Shown here: positions 1 through 11,703 of the stretch, piece after piece | How positions within the stretch are numbered: the first letter of the stretch is position 1 | Layout: each line of letters opens with the position of its first letter | DNA from: Epiperipatus broadwayi | Lineage: Eukaryota > Onychophora > Udeonychophora > Euonychophora > Peripatidae | NCBI GenBank assembly: GCA_028023455.1 | Contig: JAQFVV010000072.1 | Location: forward strand, 2,810,501 to 2,874,500 | Direction: 5' to 3' | DNA length: 64,000 nt | Translations under genes and position numbers: made by a program | Notes under the pieces: model-generated | Seen by the model: only the letters and a program-made list of their open reading frames with translations | Database searches by the model: none | Told to the model about the DNA's origin: nothing

Positions 1-2040
1 TTTTATATACGGAAATATGTAACATAAATCGGTTAAGCACATTTACTAGAACGATTATATATATAAATCATTGAACATTTGAAAAAAAAGTGAATTCAAA
101 TATAATTATTACTTTCAAACTTGACATTTATTATGAACATTCTTGAATGAGTAAGTTGATATTCTATATTGAAACAAATAATTATACATTAGTATTACTT
201 AAATTTACTGTATTCACGAAAACACACTTATCCAACCATTTGTATACAAGTACCTCTTATATATATCCATATTTAAACATGTCTGTAAACTATATTTAAA
301 AAGACTGAAATTACATTTTAAGTTACGAGTTTAAAATGCAATATTAAACTAGTTAATTCTTTTTGTTTTATTATTTATAAATCTGGCTGCTTATTTTCAG
401 AAAAACTAGTTTCATTTTCATCCGTAAATCAATGTAACGTTAATTAGTAATATCAGTCTTACACAAAAACAAATTTATTCTCTATATTTTTTGCTATTAC
501 AGATATTGCTGTTATTTATTTTGTTTCCAAAAATGGATAAACTTAATGACGGAAATAAAATTTAATGATTTCTCTATGGAATTTTAATTTAGTGTGCAAA
601 TTACACATTCAGACATTCGATAACTAGTAGACATGCAAACTATATGAATAAATAATCCAAAGAGCAGTTAGTTCTTTTGATCCTATTCACTTACATAGAT
701 TAATGCAAACAAAATATCGATATTATCACCTTTCTGATATACTTCGTTCTCTTCACTCTATTCCAGAACTAAAGCTTGAATTGTTGGAACTGATGATTTA
801 GTAGTATTGCTCTTATATTATTTAAGTAGTCTGAAATTAGGATTTTGACTCTAGACCAACTCATTTGTACATAGCAGTTAGATCTTTGCATTTAAATTCC
901 TCACTGACTCGGCTCATCTGTGGATATTAAAATGACATCGTGCCCATTATTTACTTAAGCTTCAAATAGATGATCCTGAAGATAACTCTTAGATGCATGA
1001 ATGTTATTTTAATAAGATTTACATTTTTAACAATCATTATTATTACGAATGTGTTGGTTTATCCATAAAACATGTACATATTTAAATTAAGTATTTTAAT
1101 GTCATTGGGAATCTCTATTCTAAATATCAAACTGTCACCATATCTAGTAGAATAAATTTATTCACCTGCCATATCTTATAGCAGCCTAGTGAATTACCCT
1201 ATGTTAGTCATCAACTAATATTAATCAGAGGACAAAACAATGACAAATAAATGCTTAACTGCCAGGCAGGTACATTTAATTACTGGTCTGAACATCATAG
1301 ATATTAATCTGTGAATAAGAACTTTTTTTCCCCTAAGGAAATCTAATAACCGGATAGTTGAAATTTACAGGGAGTACGTTTCCAATAGTTAAAGATCATA
1401 TTTAATATTTGACGTTATTGATGTATATTAATTGCTTTAGTTTGCACTAAAAGTTATTCTTAATTGCGTAATATTTCGTTCTCACTATTTAAGGTAGAAT
1501 TGTGGGCGTGGAGATGTTTTCCTTCAGAAGACTTTCATGATTTTTTTAAAGTTAAGAAACCAATTATGTCGAAATGTCCTTTCCCCCCCACACATATATA
1601 AACATTTCATGTAAATATATTTACAATTAAACCTATCTGAAAGGAAAATAAAATTATAAAAACAATTTACCTAAAATAAAATCTATCTAGAATAAGATTT
1701 AAAATTCGTGGTTTTAAATATTATTTTATGAAAATAATGTCTACAGCAGTTTTTTTTTTGGTCACAGATTTTCAGAAATCTCGATAAAGATATGTGAGAG
1801 ATTGTGATCTGGACCAATTGATGAGTGCTGATTCAGCATGAAGTGGGCATCCTATATCCTTTTTTACGTCTTTGGTCACATTTAGGAAGGACTACATCAT
1901 ACAATAAGGTTTTAAAAGTGGAAAGAAACCAATCCTTTCCTAGTGTGAGTGTGGTAGTAAAAATAACACTACAAAAATATTATTCATTATTGAATAATCT
2001 CGTCTAATAACCAATACAAATTATTATTTTGGAGTTAATG
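1..2040. other. AT-rich DNA without recognisable gene
   Basis: No open frame with coding character, no exon-like block and no repeat with clear borders. A 60-codon frame at 1825-2007 has no recognisable domain and is probably chance. Confidence 0.5.
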
Positions 2041-2385
2041 ATGTGATGTATTATGGCTCTTCTTAAACAAAGTCAAGAATATCTCAGCAATTATGCCCAG
2101 ATAAACCTGTTAGCCACTTTCTTTTACATTCCCCACTCTAAATTTACCCATAATCTGCTCTATCCCATTTCCACAACATAATCTTTGTCAGCTCTATAAC
2201 CTTTATATCTAAATCCCCCTTATCTTTTCCCAAACCCAGCATAAAAACCAATAATTCACTTTCTGTATAATCACTCTTTTCATATTTATTTTTCCACAAC
2301 TTCATTATATGTACCCTTTCTGTTTTCAAACATTTACATTCAATTAATTCTGTATTTTCCACTACTGCCATCTATTGTCAGCTTG
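2041..2385 (-). mobile_element. 5'-truncated LINE, 3' end fragment (same family as 18.1-24.6 kb)
   Basis: This segment is a diverged copy of 18130-18480, in the same orientation. Both carry an open or nearly open minus-strand peptide with the core IMKLWKNKY...DYT and LVFMLGL, here in a 75-codon frame at 2144-2371. Both end at nearly the same point, just after short repeats of CATCA/CATCG on the element strand, which is where the 3' tail of a non-LTR retrotransposon would be. The copy lacks reverse transcriptase and endonuclease, as expected for 5' truncation during target-primed reverse transcription. Confidence 0.7.
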
Positions 2386-3145
2386 AGTAATAAATTTTAA
2401 TACATCATAAAATAATTTTGAATTATTATGTATTATTAAGTAGGCACTAACTCTATACATAATCTATTTCTTTTAACTTAAAATGAATTGTTAAAAACTT
2501 TATATTTGTGAAATAACATATTTTATAACAATTTAATGTAAACTGCACAATTCAGAAAATTAAAGCACTTTGTAATTTAAGAAGAAAATTCAATTACAAT
2601 AAATAATATTAAATGTTTTAAAAATATGCTTGCTTTTTGTAAAAAAAAAAAAAAAAAAACACAAAAAAGCTTCTCATAATTTTTAAGAACTTTGTAACTG
2701 TTGAGGATTATTATATATCCTTTTAAAAGTCATCCATTAATCTTTCTCACTTAAACTGTCATCTTTGAAGGCATAGTTCAAAATTTCTCAGAGGGAAATT
2801 CTAATCAATTCTAAACTTGACATCTCATTTTAAGCTGTTTTTAGAAAATAAAAAATATTTATAAGATACAATTATTTATAAAAGAATAATTTTTATATGT
2901 ATGTACATATAGATTAACACTTTATTAGTATTGTTTTTTTAACTGTGAAAAATCTTTTAGCAACAACTATGACGATATAAATGGAAAATTCAGGATGTTA
3001 CCACAAACACTTTCCATTGTAAGAATTTATTATATGAAGATCTTTTTTTTTTTTTATAATTAATTTTCAATATTAAAAAAATTCATAGTAGCTCAAAACT
3101 TCCATTAAATTGGCTCCCTGTGATTTTTTTTTAAACTTACTAGAT

Positions 3146-3413
3146 CAGCAGTCCCCAACCTTTTTGCACTTAGAGTACATTCTATAATACTGGCCAGGTG
3201 GCGGGCACCATTTATTTTTCAATGTAAATTTATAGTTGAATATTGTTAATGGTAGACCCTTTTACGCTGTAAAAGTATAGTATGACCTACAATTTGATTA
3301 CAATACAATAATTTATAAGAAATCTTAAAAATTAAATTTATTTGTATCAGATAAATAATTTTTTATCGTGTTCAGATAGCGGCGGGCACCATGAGGGCAT
3401 AGGGTTACCACTA
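3146..3413. mobile_element. Possible hAT-type MITE
   Basis: The left edge CAGCAGTCCCCAACCTTTTT closely resembles the terminal inverted repeat of many animal hAT elements (CAGTGGTCCCCAACCTTTTTG). The right edge, read inward, starts TAGTGGTAACCCTATGCCC, which matches only the first bases. The motif GGCGGGCACCAT occurs near both ends in the same orientation. I do not see a convincing 8-bp target duplication, so the right border is uncertain. The element would be too short to code for a transposase. Confidence 0.35.
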
Positions 3414-4017
3414 TATTCTTAAAAAAAAAAAAAAGACAACTAAATCACATAGCAGAAATCTTATTATTTCTGGTAGGTAGTTGCCTAAAATTTAACATAA
3501 ATTGAAAAACTATTTTAGTATGTATGAAAATAAACTACAAATCATAACTTCAGCAACTCAAAACAAATTATTTTTCATCAAATCATTTATTAGTGATTTC
3601 CAAGCTGGGAAAGAACTAAGAACGAGGGTACGATGGTGAAAAATTTGAATGTCTGAAAAGGAATTACACTTCTATAATCTAAAACAAGATATCAGAAACT
3701 AATATTTATTCAAATTAACAGCTTCTCTTAAATTTATATATATATGCACATTTATAAATCAATCAAATTCAGGTACAAATTTATTTTGCTTTTCTTCTTT
3801 ACCAATGTTATTATTGAAATAAATATCAAAAACTATTAAAAATATTTATTAGGAAAAAAAAAAAGACCCTCTAAATTAAATTCTAAATCATGAATTGTGA
3901 TGGTTGTTTAAAAGATTGCAATTTGCTTCATTAAGAATTGATAGGTACTCCTATACCTTCTTTTTGTCAATAGATGTAGATTAATTTTAAAATATTAAAA
4001 ATAATGTTAAAACTAGT

Positions 4018-5028
4018 GGTACTTTAGTATTAAAGCTGCAATGTAGGGGAGATAGGAGGACTTTTCACACTCACAATAAATGTGTAATGCTGCGACGTCA
4101 AATTGAAAGAAATAATCCGTGAAAACGTTTTGTTTTTTTTAATCAACGCGATTTTTTTTGTAATACTTAGACATTTTTAGTTGTCTAGATTCCTTTCTGA
4201 CAAGAGCATGGATAAATAAAAATGTAATAAATCTATAAGTATTTTATTTTTGTACTTTTGGTTTAATTTCTTTATAAAAAAAAGTTTATTAGCACTTCTC
4301 TGAAAATCCCAGCATTCTTTGCAATCATGTGCTACATTTTCGGAGCGAAAATTTTTACTGTAGATCTCCATTTACTGTGGTAATAGTACAGTACATGTGA
4401 AAACTTTGGTTTTAAAGCATAAATTCCTGTTATACATTACATGGTAAGTGTTGTAAAGAATATAGTTAATGTATTTTTATCCATTTTACTTAAAAATCAA
4501 AATCATTTACAGTTTGTTTGGTGTATATTTAAACTATTTTTTTTTTTTTTGATTAATGATGTCATTATTGCAATATCGCAATCACATTTTTATTTTAAAT
4601 ATCCTTAAAAGTTATTAGTGTTGAAAGTTGCAAAGTCATACATATTTGTGAAAGTCGCTTTTTTTTTCCCGGAAACTTGTTAATGTTGAAAGTTGTAGAT
4701 ATTTGAATGCATTTGTTATTGAAAATGATCTATATATTTATATTTTACTATTTTTTTTACTTATTTTTAGTCATGCAACAAAGAACATGTATTACACCTA
4801 CTGTGCTTTGTTCACATTTGTATCAACTTCCCAATAACTTTGTAATTTTTGCCAAAATACCATGCACAAGCTCCATGTACATTTTCTTTTTTTTTTTGCC
4901 GAAAAAAGTCGTGTACAAGTTATTTTGGTCAGATAACAAGATTACAAAGTTATCAGCAGATTGATACGAATGTGAACAGGCACAGGTCTAATACATGCTC
5001 CGTGTTGCAGCTTTAATACTTAAGTACC
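4018..5028. mobile_element. GG...CC DNA transposon with 8-bp target duplication (1011 bp)
   Basis: Terminal inverted repeats of about 30 bp start GGTACTT(T/A)AGTATTAAAG at both ends. The flanks carry an 8-bp direct repeat, AAACTAGT at 4010-4017 and AAACTAGC at 5029-5036 (7/8). Inside, a third copy of the subterminal sequence at 4771-4880 lies inverted to the one at 4910-5015, so the right third can fold into a long hairpin. GG/CC ends and an 8-bp duplication are the layout of Merlin-superfamily elements and match the Merlin copy at 54213. A 64-codon minus frame at 4177-4371 is unassigned. Confidence 0.75.
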
Positions 5029-5036
5029 AAACTAGC

Positions 5037-6572
5037 ATATCACAATATTCAATTGACAAATAAATTTAATAACTTTAAAATATTTAAATTCTTTATTTTT
5101 TAAAATTACATTATTTATTTTTTATATGTTAACTTCATGGAACATTTATTGTTATTTTTTTTATTGTGAAAATAGCATCTTTCAGCAGCTTTCTAAAAAA
5201 ATTCAACATGGTTGCTGCATGGGTAAGGAATACTAATATAATTATAAAATGGTTGCCATTTTTTTAAAACTGTTGGCCATTTCTGAGAGATCAGTGTAGA
5301 GTATAATGAGCATTATACACACCAGCAAATCTTTCCATAAAGAACAAATGTTTATATGGGAATAAAAATGAATATATATATGGCTTTTAATCCGTATAAG
5401 GCATGTTTGAAGTAAAAGAAAACCCCTTTTACTTTAACAAAAACCTCCAATAAGAGCGATTATAGGTTGATGAGAATACTTGTTTAGCCTCAGGAATTGT
5501 CAATTAGTAGTAATTGATAGTTTCTTGGCAACTTCAAAGGTTAAAAGTTGTATCTGTTTACATGGATATAATTTCTATTTCTATTCTTCATTATAATAAC
5601 AATCCAGGGAAATATTTAATTCAGTGTATATATATATTATATGTATATATGCATGCATGTGTATGTACTTCAATAAAGAATAATTTTTGATTTAAAAAAA
5701 TTATATAATCAAAGATTTAAAAATGTAAATTTGTTATACTAACAATGATTTTCCAATTCAGTCACAAATTGTCCAAAATAAAATACAGTAACGACAAGCG
5801 GGCATTTTTATGTCAAAAAAAAAAGTAATTTTGATTTGCATATATATTTTTGATAGTGAAATAGCATCAGTTTTAAAATGATACTACGAGTGGTTTAACA
5901 ACCATTTCTATTATTAGTTATATATATATTCATAAACCTAAGTTTTGGAAGCTTTAATATGTGCAGTAGTTCAAATTCTTATTTAAAAAAATCAAGTTTG
6001 ATTTAATAGACAAATACTGCACGATTAATCATGATTTAGTTCACATCTGATTGATATTTATTCATTTGGAGATTAACACTTTACATATGACTGTGAAACA
6101 CAGATCAAAGTTTTTTCTGTGATAAAGGGGCCTGTGCCAGTCCACAAAAAATAATTTAATTTTTCTAACTTCAGATCACAATCAGTTCCCGTATTTACTT
6201 TTTATATTCATGTAAAACACAATTCATATGTAAATATTAGCATTGCATACTTACATATATATATTTACTTAAAAACTCAAAGATATGCTAAATAAGGAGA
6301 TTAAAAAAATATGAATTTAAAAAATGTTTATACTTGCCCTCACTCCCAGCTTAACTTTTAAAAACAAATAACTGAATGTTGCCCCTCTCGCTGTCCCATT
6401 TAGCAATTTAGCTCCATATTTGTTAATTTTTTTTAGTAAAATGAAAATAAGTTTTTTTAAAATTTATTTTCAAATATGTGATAATAAATATTTTTTAGGA
6501 TTTTCATGTTTACTAATTAAATAGAGCCTTTGTTTTCTTCAAATTACTACATGTCGCACAATCTTTTATTTT
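5037..6572. other. AT-rich DNA without recognisable gene
   Basis: Contains TA microsatellite tracts (5625-5650) and homopolymers. I see no coding block, inverted repeat with clear borders or RNA gene. Confidence 0.45.
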
Positions 6573-6734
6573 TTAATGATCGATTATAAAAATAAATTTA
6601 AGAAATCTTTTAACGATTGATTGACTACTTCCATCTAAGTTAATCAAACATTGATCTAATTGTTGAATGGGAGTAACAACAAAGATTTCACTGTCCTTTG
6701 AAACATGTTTATTACTTATAAAAGTCTTAAGATG
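6573..6734 (-). CDS. Exon-like open island of unknown function
   Basis: A stop-to-stop minus frame of 53 codons plus TAA, with an amino-acid make-up unlike translated AT-rich noise (for example SEIFVVTPIQQLDQCLIN). It has no internal ATG, so it would have to be the 3' part of an exon. I see no good acceptor and recognise no family. It could be a terminal exon of an unidentified minus-strand gene, a decayed retrocopy or chance. Confidence 0.2.
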   Translation of the reverse strand, partial: HLKTFISNKHVSKDSEIFVVTPIQQLDQCLINLDGSSQSIVKRFLKFIFIIDH

Positions 6735-7460
6735 TTAAAAAAGTTTGACATGATGTATAAAATATAAATAAATGCAAATGGTTAATATAATAGATATCAT
6801 TATATTGCTGGGCCACAAAAAATTATAATCTTTCAGTGATCCACTATAGAAAAAAGTCTAAAAACAATGAATTAAATGTTTTACTATGAAAGAATTACGT
6901 TTTTAAGTCATACCAATGTTTTAAGATTTACAATGATCTGAAAAATTGTTTTCATGAAAGCTTACTCCATTTTCTGTTGGAATCAGCTGATAAAGATACT
7001 TCTTTGAAATTTCCAGAAATTATACCAAGTCGATAATTCTCTTAATCCTGAATCCAAAACAACACCAAAGATATTTGTAATATTGCTCAAAGCTTGCAAT
7101 TATTTTCGTGACCTGAAACTCGACCATTCTTGTGGGAAGTTGGGTTAGTATCTTTCATAGAGCAAGTTGTTTAATCAGATCACCACAAGTAATCTATTCA
7201 CCGTGACTTAAGATGTACTGATTTTAATACGTATTTGCTATAACCAAGTTTCTGTGTTCAATTTTTAACACTTATACATAAACAACAAAATAAAAATAAG
7301 AGCTTCATTAAAATTTATTACAATTAAAAATTCACAAGCACCCTTCCCCCCATTTTTCTTTTTCTAAATTATCTCATACTTTTTAAAACTTTTTCGAATT
7401 ATAGAGAAAAAAAAAAGACATAACAAATGATTTAATAATATAAAATAACCCTTTTTTTTT

Positions 7461-7583
7461 TCACTCTTTTATTTGATAAAGTTGCATAGCAGCTTCAGGT
7501 CCAAAGAAAGATTCAGCCAACAGTAAAGGATGGTTTCCAGTGGACTGAAATGACGATCTGCAAATTAGCAGATCTTCAGTTCG
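7461..7583 (-). CDS. Exon-like open island, possible terminal exon
   Basis: Forty codons followed by TGA, with a protein-like C-terminus (SFFGPEAAMQLYQIKE) preceded by STGNHPLLLAE. A candidate acceptor, ctaatttgcag, lies inside it at about 7560, and a long pyrimidine tract lies further upstream, as at the start of a last exon. AATAAA overlaps the end of the frame on the same strand. I do not recognise the protein. If real, its upstream exons would have to lie between here and the importin stop codon at 16.9 kb, where I found none. Confidence 0.3.
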   Translation of the reverse strand, partial: RTEDLLICRSSFQSTGNHPLLLAESFFGPEAAMQLYQIKE

Positions 7584-8481
7584 TTAAACAAAAAAAAAAA
7601 AAGAAAAAATTGGGAAAAGGTTTATTCTTTCCCCTTCATGGTATTGTGTTGTTTTTTATTTGTTTAAAAAAAAAAAAAATATTACAAGAAAAAGTTGAAA
7701 TTAATACAGATTTTTGGTGAGGTCTTTAGACTGGGACACAAGTTACCACATCTTGATTTAAAAAGGTCACAATAATTTAAAAAAAAAATAAAAAAATCCA
7801 AGCATTATTTTGGCTTTGTTTACAAACAGGAACTGCAGGAGAATAACACTTACCCCCAAAGAATTTGGTGTAAAAGAAAAAAATCCATGCCAGATTTCTT
7901 TTATGTTCAAATGTTTTATCACAATAAATTATATGCTTTTGTAGCACTTAAAATTTTATTACGCCCCCCCAATTTGTTTTTCCAACATTTTGCCATTTTC
8001 TTTTTTTTAATGTCTATTCAAATTTTATTTCAATGTATTTATTATTATTTTTTCATTCATTATTCAAATGATGAATAAGCTTTTCTGGCACAACACAGCT
8101 ATGTTTGGCTGAAAATTATCAACATAAGGAGACACGTTCAATCTAGAAAAAACAAAAGATATATATATATAGTAAAATTCAAATATTGCATATAATATAT
8201 ATATATTATACATTTCATGATTATAAAGCCACCATAACAAAATATAGTAGAAAAATGATGAATGCTTACAAAATGGAGTGACAGATCATTATATATAAAA
8301 AAGTCATGCTCACAAACACAAAAATTTCATGATCTAATCAAGTGAAGATATGATAGGAATAAATAGAAGTTATTAAAAAAAAAAATCTCCATATCATATC
8401 CAAATTTTCAACTAGTATAAATAATTTTTAATATTACACGTTAACAAGAATAATTTTGTATTTAAATATCCTCTTATCTAA

Positions 8482-8670
8482 ACAAAGAGCTTTGCTAATT
8501 GCTCAACAAGCTTTGAGATAAATGCTCAGCTAGAGAAAGCATTTAAAATATCTCTATCTGAAAACCATCCCCCATCCCCTGAACAGTGGTTTCATGCTTT
8601 TGGCACTCCTCAGAGAGGTGCTAAGGTAGCTTCAGATACTAGATCTTATCCTATTTATAAAAAAAATTAA
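8482..8670 (+). CDS. Exon-like open island on plus strand
   Basis: Sixty-two open codons ending in TAA, with no ATG. The C-terminal part, including ENHPPSPEQWFHAFGTPQRG, is proline- and tryptophan-containing and unlike translated intergenic DNA; local base composition is richer in G+C than its surroundings. A weak pyrimidine stretch followed by aaag precedes it. It may be the last exon of an unidentified plus-strand gene or part of an old retrocopy. I recognise no family. Confidence 0.3.
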   Translation, partial: TKSFANCSTSFEINAQLEKAFKISLSENHPPSPEQWFHAFGTPQRGAKVASDTRSYPIYKKN

Positions 8671-10758
8671 GAGAAATACTATATTAACATCTTTCATATA
8701 ATAAAATGTGTGCGCACTAACGTAAGTAGACTAAAAGGAACTTTTTATTTTCCTTGGAAATTGATTCAAATATTAGTTCACGATTCAAACACTTTATGCC
8801 AGGTCAAGAAAGCAAACCAAAAAATAACTTAGAAGTTGTTTCTAAAGGATCACAGCAAACCATGGATTGAATTTGCTCATTCAGTAAAAAAATATTATTT
8901 GTTTGTACTTGATTTATTATTTCTATAATGATTTTTTTTTAAAAAAAAAACAAAAACATTTCCCTAATTAAAATATTAAAATGCATCTTCTATTGTGGAG
9001 GCTCTCTTATATCTACAAAAATCTATATCATTTATTTACTAAATAATAACATTTAAGTATCTAAATAATGCCACTATGTTACAGTATGTACAGAATCCAT
9101 TCCAAATTAGTAAAAATATTTTTTTCTGATTTTCAAAAATACTAAAAAAAAAGACAAATAATTGACAGGATAGAGTTGGATTTTAAGTTTCTTGGTTAAA
9201 ACATTGCTTTGACTTAATTTTTTAGCTTAATTTCACAAATACACTGCACTATATATTCCACAAAAAAAAAGCCCATGGAATATGCTAAAATTTGAAAAAA
9301 AATAAAATATTACAAAAACAAAAATGTTTGCCTTTTTCTTTTTAAAATTAAATAATCACCATAGATTAAAATTATCCATAACATTGTTTATTGATAAAAG
9401 AGAAATAACTAAATTTTAAAAAAAACTTTTGGAAATATCTTTAGAAGTTTTAGGGCTATGAAATAAAACAGCATTAATAAAACCATTTTATAGTAGGCAG
9501 CGATGTTTTTTTACAAAAAAATTTGCACGACATGATAATCAAAATAGTATTTCAGTTCTTTTTAAAGTTAGTGGAACATGTGCAAGAAGCAAATGGATGA
9601 GATAATAATTCTAAAATGGATAAAAATGTTATAATAGCAAACAGTTCCACGTACGGATAAAAAAATATATTTTACTGAGAAATATGTGGACAGCAAATGA
9701 ATGCTGCAATAATTTTAAACATAATTAAAAGAACATTTGAATATTAAAAATATTTCTAATAAGAATATTTTAATGAAAGCTGTAAGAAGATTTTTAATAT
9801 TAATATAGCTATCAGTTTCACTGAAGAACACCAAAGAGAAGATTGCTTCATTTAAAAAATATGCCCTAACTCTCTTTTTGTAAGAATCCTATGAAAATTT
9901 CATATTATATATTTATTTTTATGTGATTAAATGAGAATAAAATGATTTCAAAAATGGTGTATTATGTGGCATGCGGATTCCTTTTATAAAACGGACTTAA
10001 TTAAAAGGCAATTAATAAAAGGGTCCGATTGATCCAAATGTTCATTTAATTTCAAGCAATAAAAGTTATTACTTCTTTGTCAATATACAAATTTTAAATA
10101 AAAACAAAAAAATTGGAGGAAGGAGAAACATGCTTTATATTTTGAAAAAATAAAAATACCATCAAATTAATAAAAAAAAAAGTATTTTATTTACGACAGT
10201 AAAGACTGTTTTTGGATTTAATTTATCAACAGAAACATTACTTTATCTACAAAAACTTTAGACCGTAAAATTAACACAGCATATAAACTACAGTTAAATT
10301 GAAAAGGAAATTATAAGAAGTCACAATATAAACAAATAATTTTTGACAGAAACTTGACAAATACTAGGGTAATGTATTCATTTTTGCTGTTGCTATTAAA
10401 TGAAGAAATTTAATTTACAAATCATAATTACTTTTTAAAAAAAAAACATGTATCAAATAATAAAAGGGTACTGTGATTGATGAGCGAAGATTGTAAAATT
10501 ATACAAAAGTTAGAACAAAATGAAATTTTGTTAAAAGTAAGCCTTCTTCATAATATGGGTTTGCTTTAAATCATAGATCAACCTTCATGATAAGTACTGC
10601 CACATCATCAAATCTATTTGCCTACAAGGCTGATTAATCAAAAAAATACACATTTATGATTTATCTAATTATAGATTGGACAAATTTTTCTTTAAAACAT
10701 TCATTTAATCTAACAAATACCTTAAGATTCATATATTAATTTATTAATAAATATGTCT
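8671..10758. other. AT-rich DNA without recognisable gene
   Basis: Homopolymer-rich, no coding block, no bordered repeat seen. Confidence 0.45.
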
Positions 10759-10968
10759 TCAATCTATAATTTCTTTTCTTTCAAAATATCTAATAAAATA
10801 ATTAAATTTTCTCTCACAAATGTTTTTCCCAATTTCAATAAAACATATTAACCTGTCTTCTTTATTTAAATATCTCAATGATAGCTGAAATAAATATTTA
10901 TTTCTTAATCCCAATTGTTCTTCAGAAATAAACATATCTATTGAAAATTTAACTCTTAAATTAGTCAT
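10759..10968 (-). CDS. Hypothetical 69-codon frame
   Basis: ATG-started minus frame with a mixed, charged composition (for example MFISEEQLGLRNKYLF and RYLNKEDRLICFIEIG) that reads more like protein than its neighbours. It is not linked to a splice site, promoter or known domain. It could be a scrap of a mobile-element protein. Confidence is low because the region is AT-rich and the frame is short. Confidence 0.2.
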   Translation of the reverse strand: MTNLRVKFSIDMFISEEQLGLRNKYLFQLSLRYLNKEDRLICFIEIGKNICERKFNYFIRYFERKEIID

Positions 10969-11069
10969 AAATTGAAAGTAAAAAATAAAATTAAAAAAAC
11001 TTTAGTGTTTCTGACTGTGTCATGTGGCTGCTAGGCGACGCTGCGGTACCATCAACAGTCACCCAGAAG

Positions 11070-11600
11070 TCTATAAGTGACAAATTTCTATCCGAAAGTG
11101 GTTTAAATCGACTAATTAAAATGCCTAAACAAATTCTTCTAAAATAAAAATTAAAAAAAAAAAACCCAAGAAAACGCTATGAAATTCGAATTACAAAAAC
11201 AGAAATCGGTGAAAATACGTCAAATGCACCGCACCCCCCCCCCCCATGAAGAATTTCTATCCAAAAATAGCTGAAATGGACAAATTAAAATGCATGCTTA
11301 AATTGAACAAATCCTAAAATACAAATTAAAAAAAAACAAGAAAACGTTATGAAATTCGAATTACAACAAAAACAGAAAAACTTTAATGGTAAAAGTAAAA
11401 AAAAAAAGGTGGATGGGACTTCATTAATAGCAGGAATTACAAAAACAAAATTTCATCAATATTTAGCTTTCAACATTTGCAAATATGCATCTGCAATCAG
11501 ATTCAAAACAGCACAAAATACAAATTAAAAAAAAAACCAAAAAATTACTATGCATCAAGAATTCAATTAAAAATTAGTAAAATGTAAATATAAAAACTGG
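11070..11600. repeat. Diverged tandem repeat, period about 168 bp
   Basis: Two adjacent copies begin with A(A/G)AATTTCTATCC at about 11082 and 11250. In each, a (C/A)AATTAAAATGC motif, an A-tract and then GAAAAC G(C/T)TATGAAATTCG follow at matching spacing. A third, shorter and more diverged copy covers about 11505-11590. A run of 13 C interrupts the junction at 11232. Confidence 0.55.
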
Positions 11601-11703
11601 TGTCTAACAGATATATCTCCCGGACAAAGAATTAAAACGAAAAATGGTGGTCATCAATATTTAAAAAATAAAAGACTATTTGCAAATGTGCCTGTGCATT
11701 ATT

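Noticed and set aside
4707-4964. 85-codon hydrophobic plus frame resembling a membrane protein
   Set aside because: Mostly Phe/Tyr/Leu/Ile from T-rich DNA and lies across the internal inverted repeat of a transposon.
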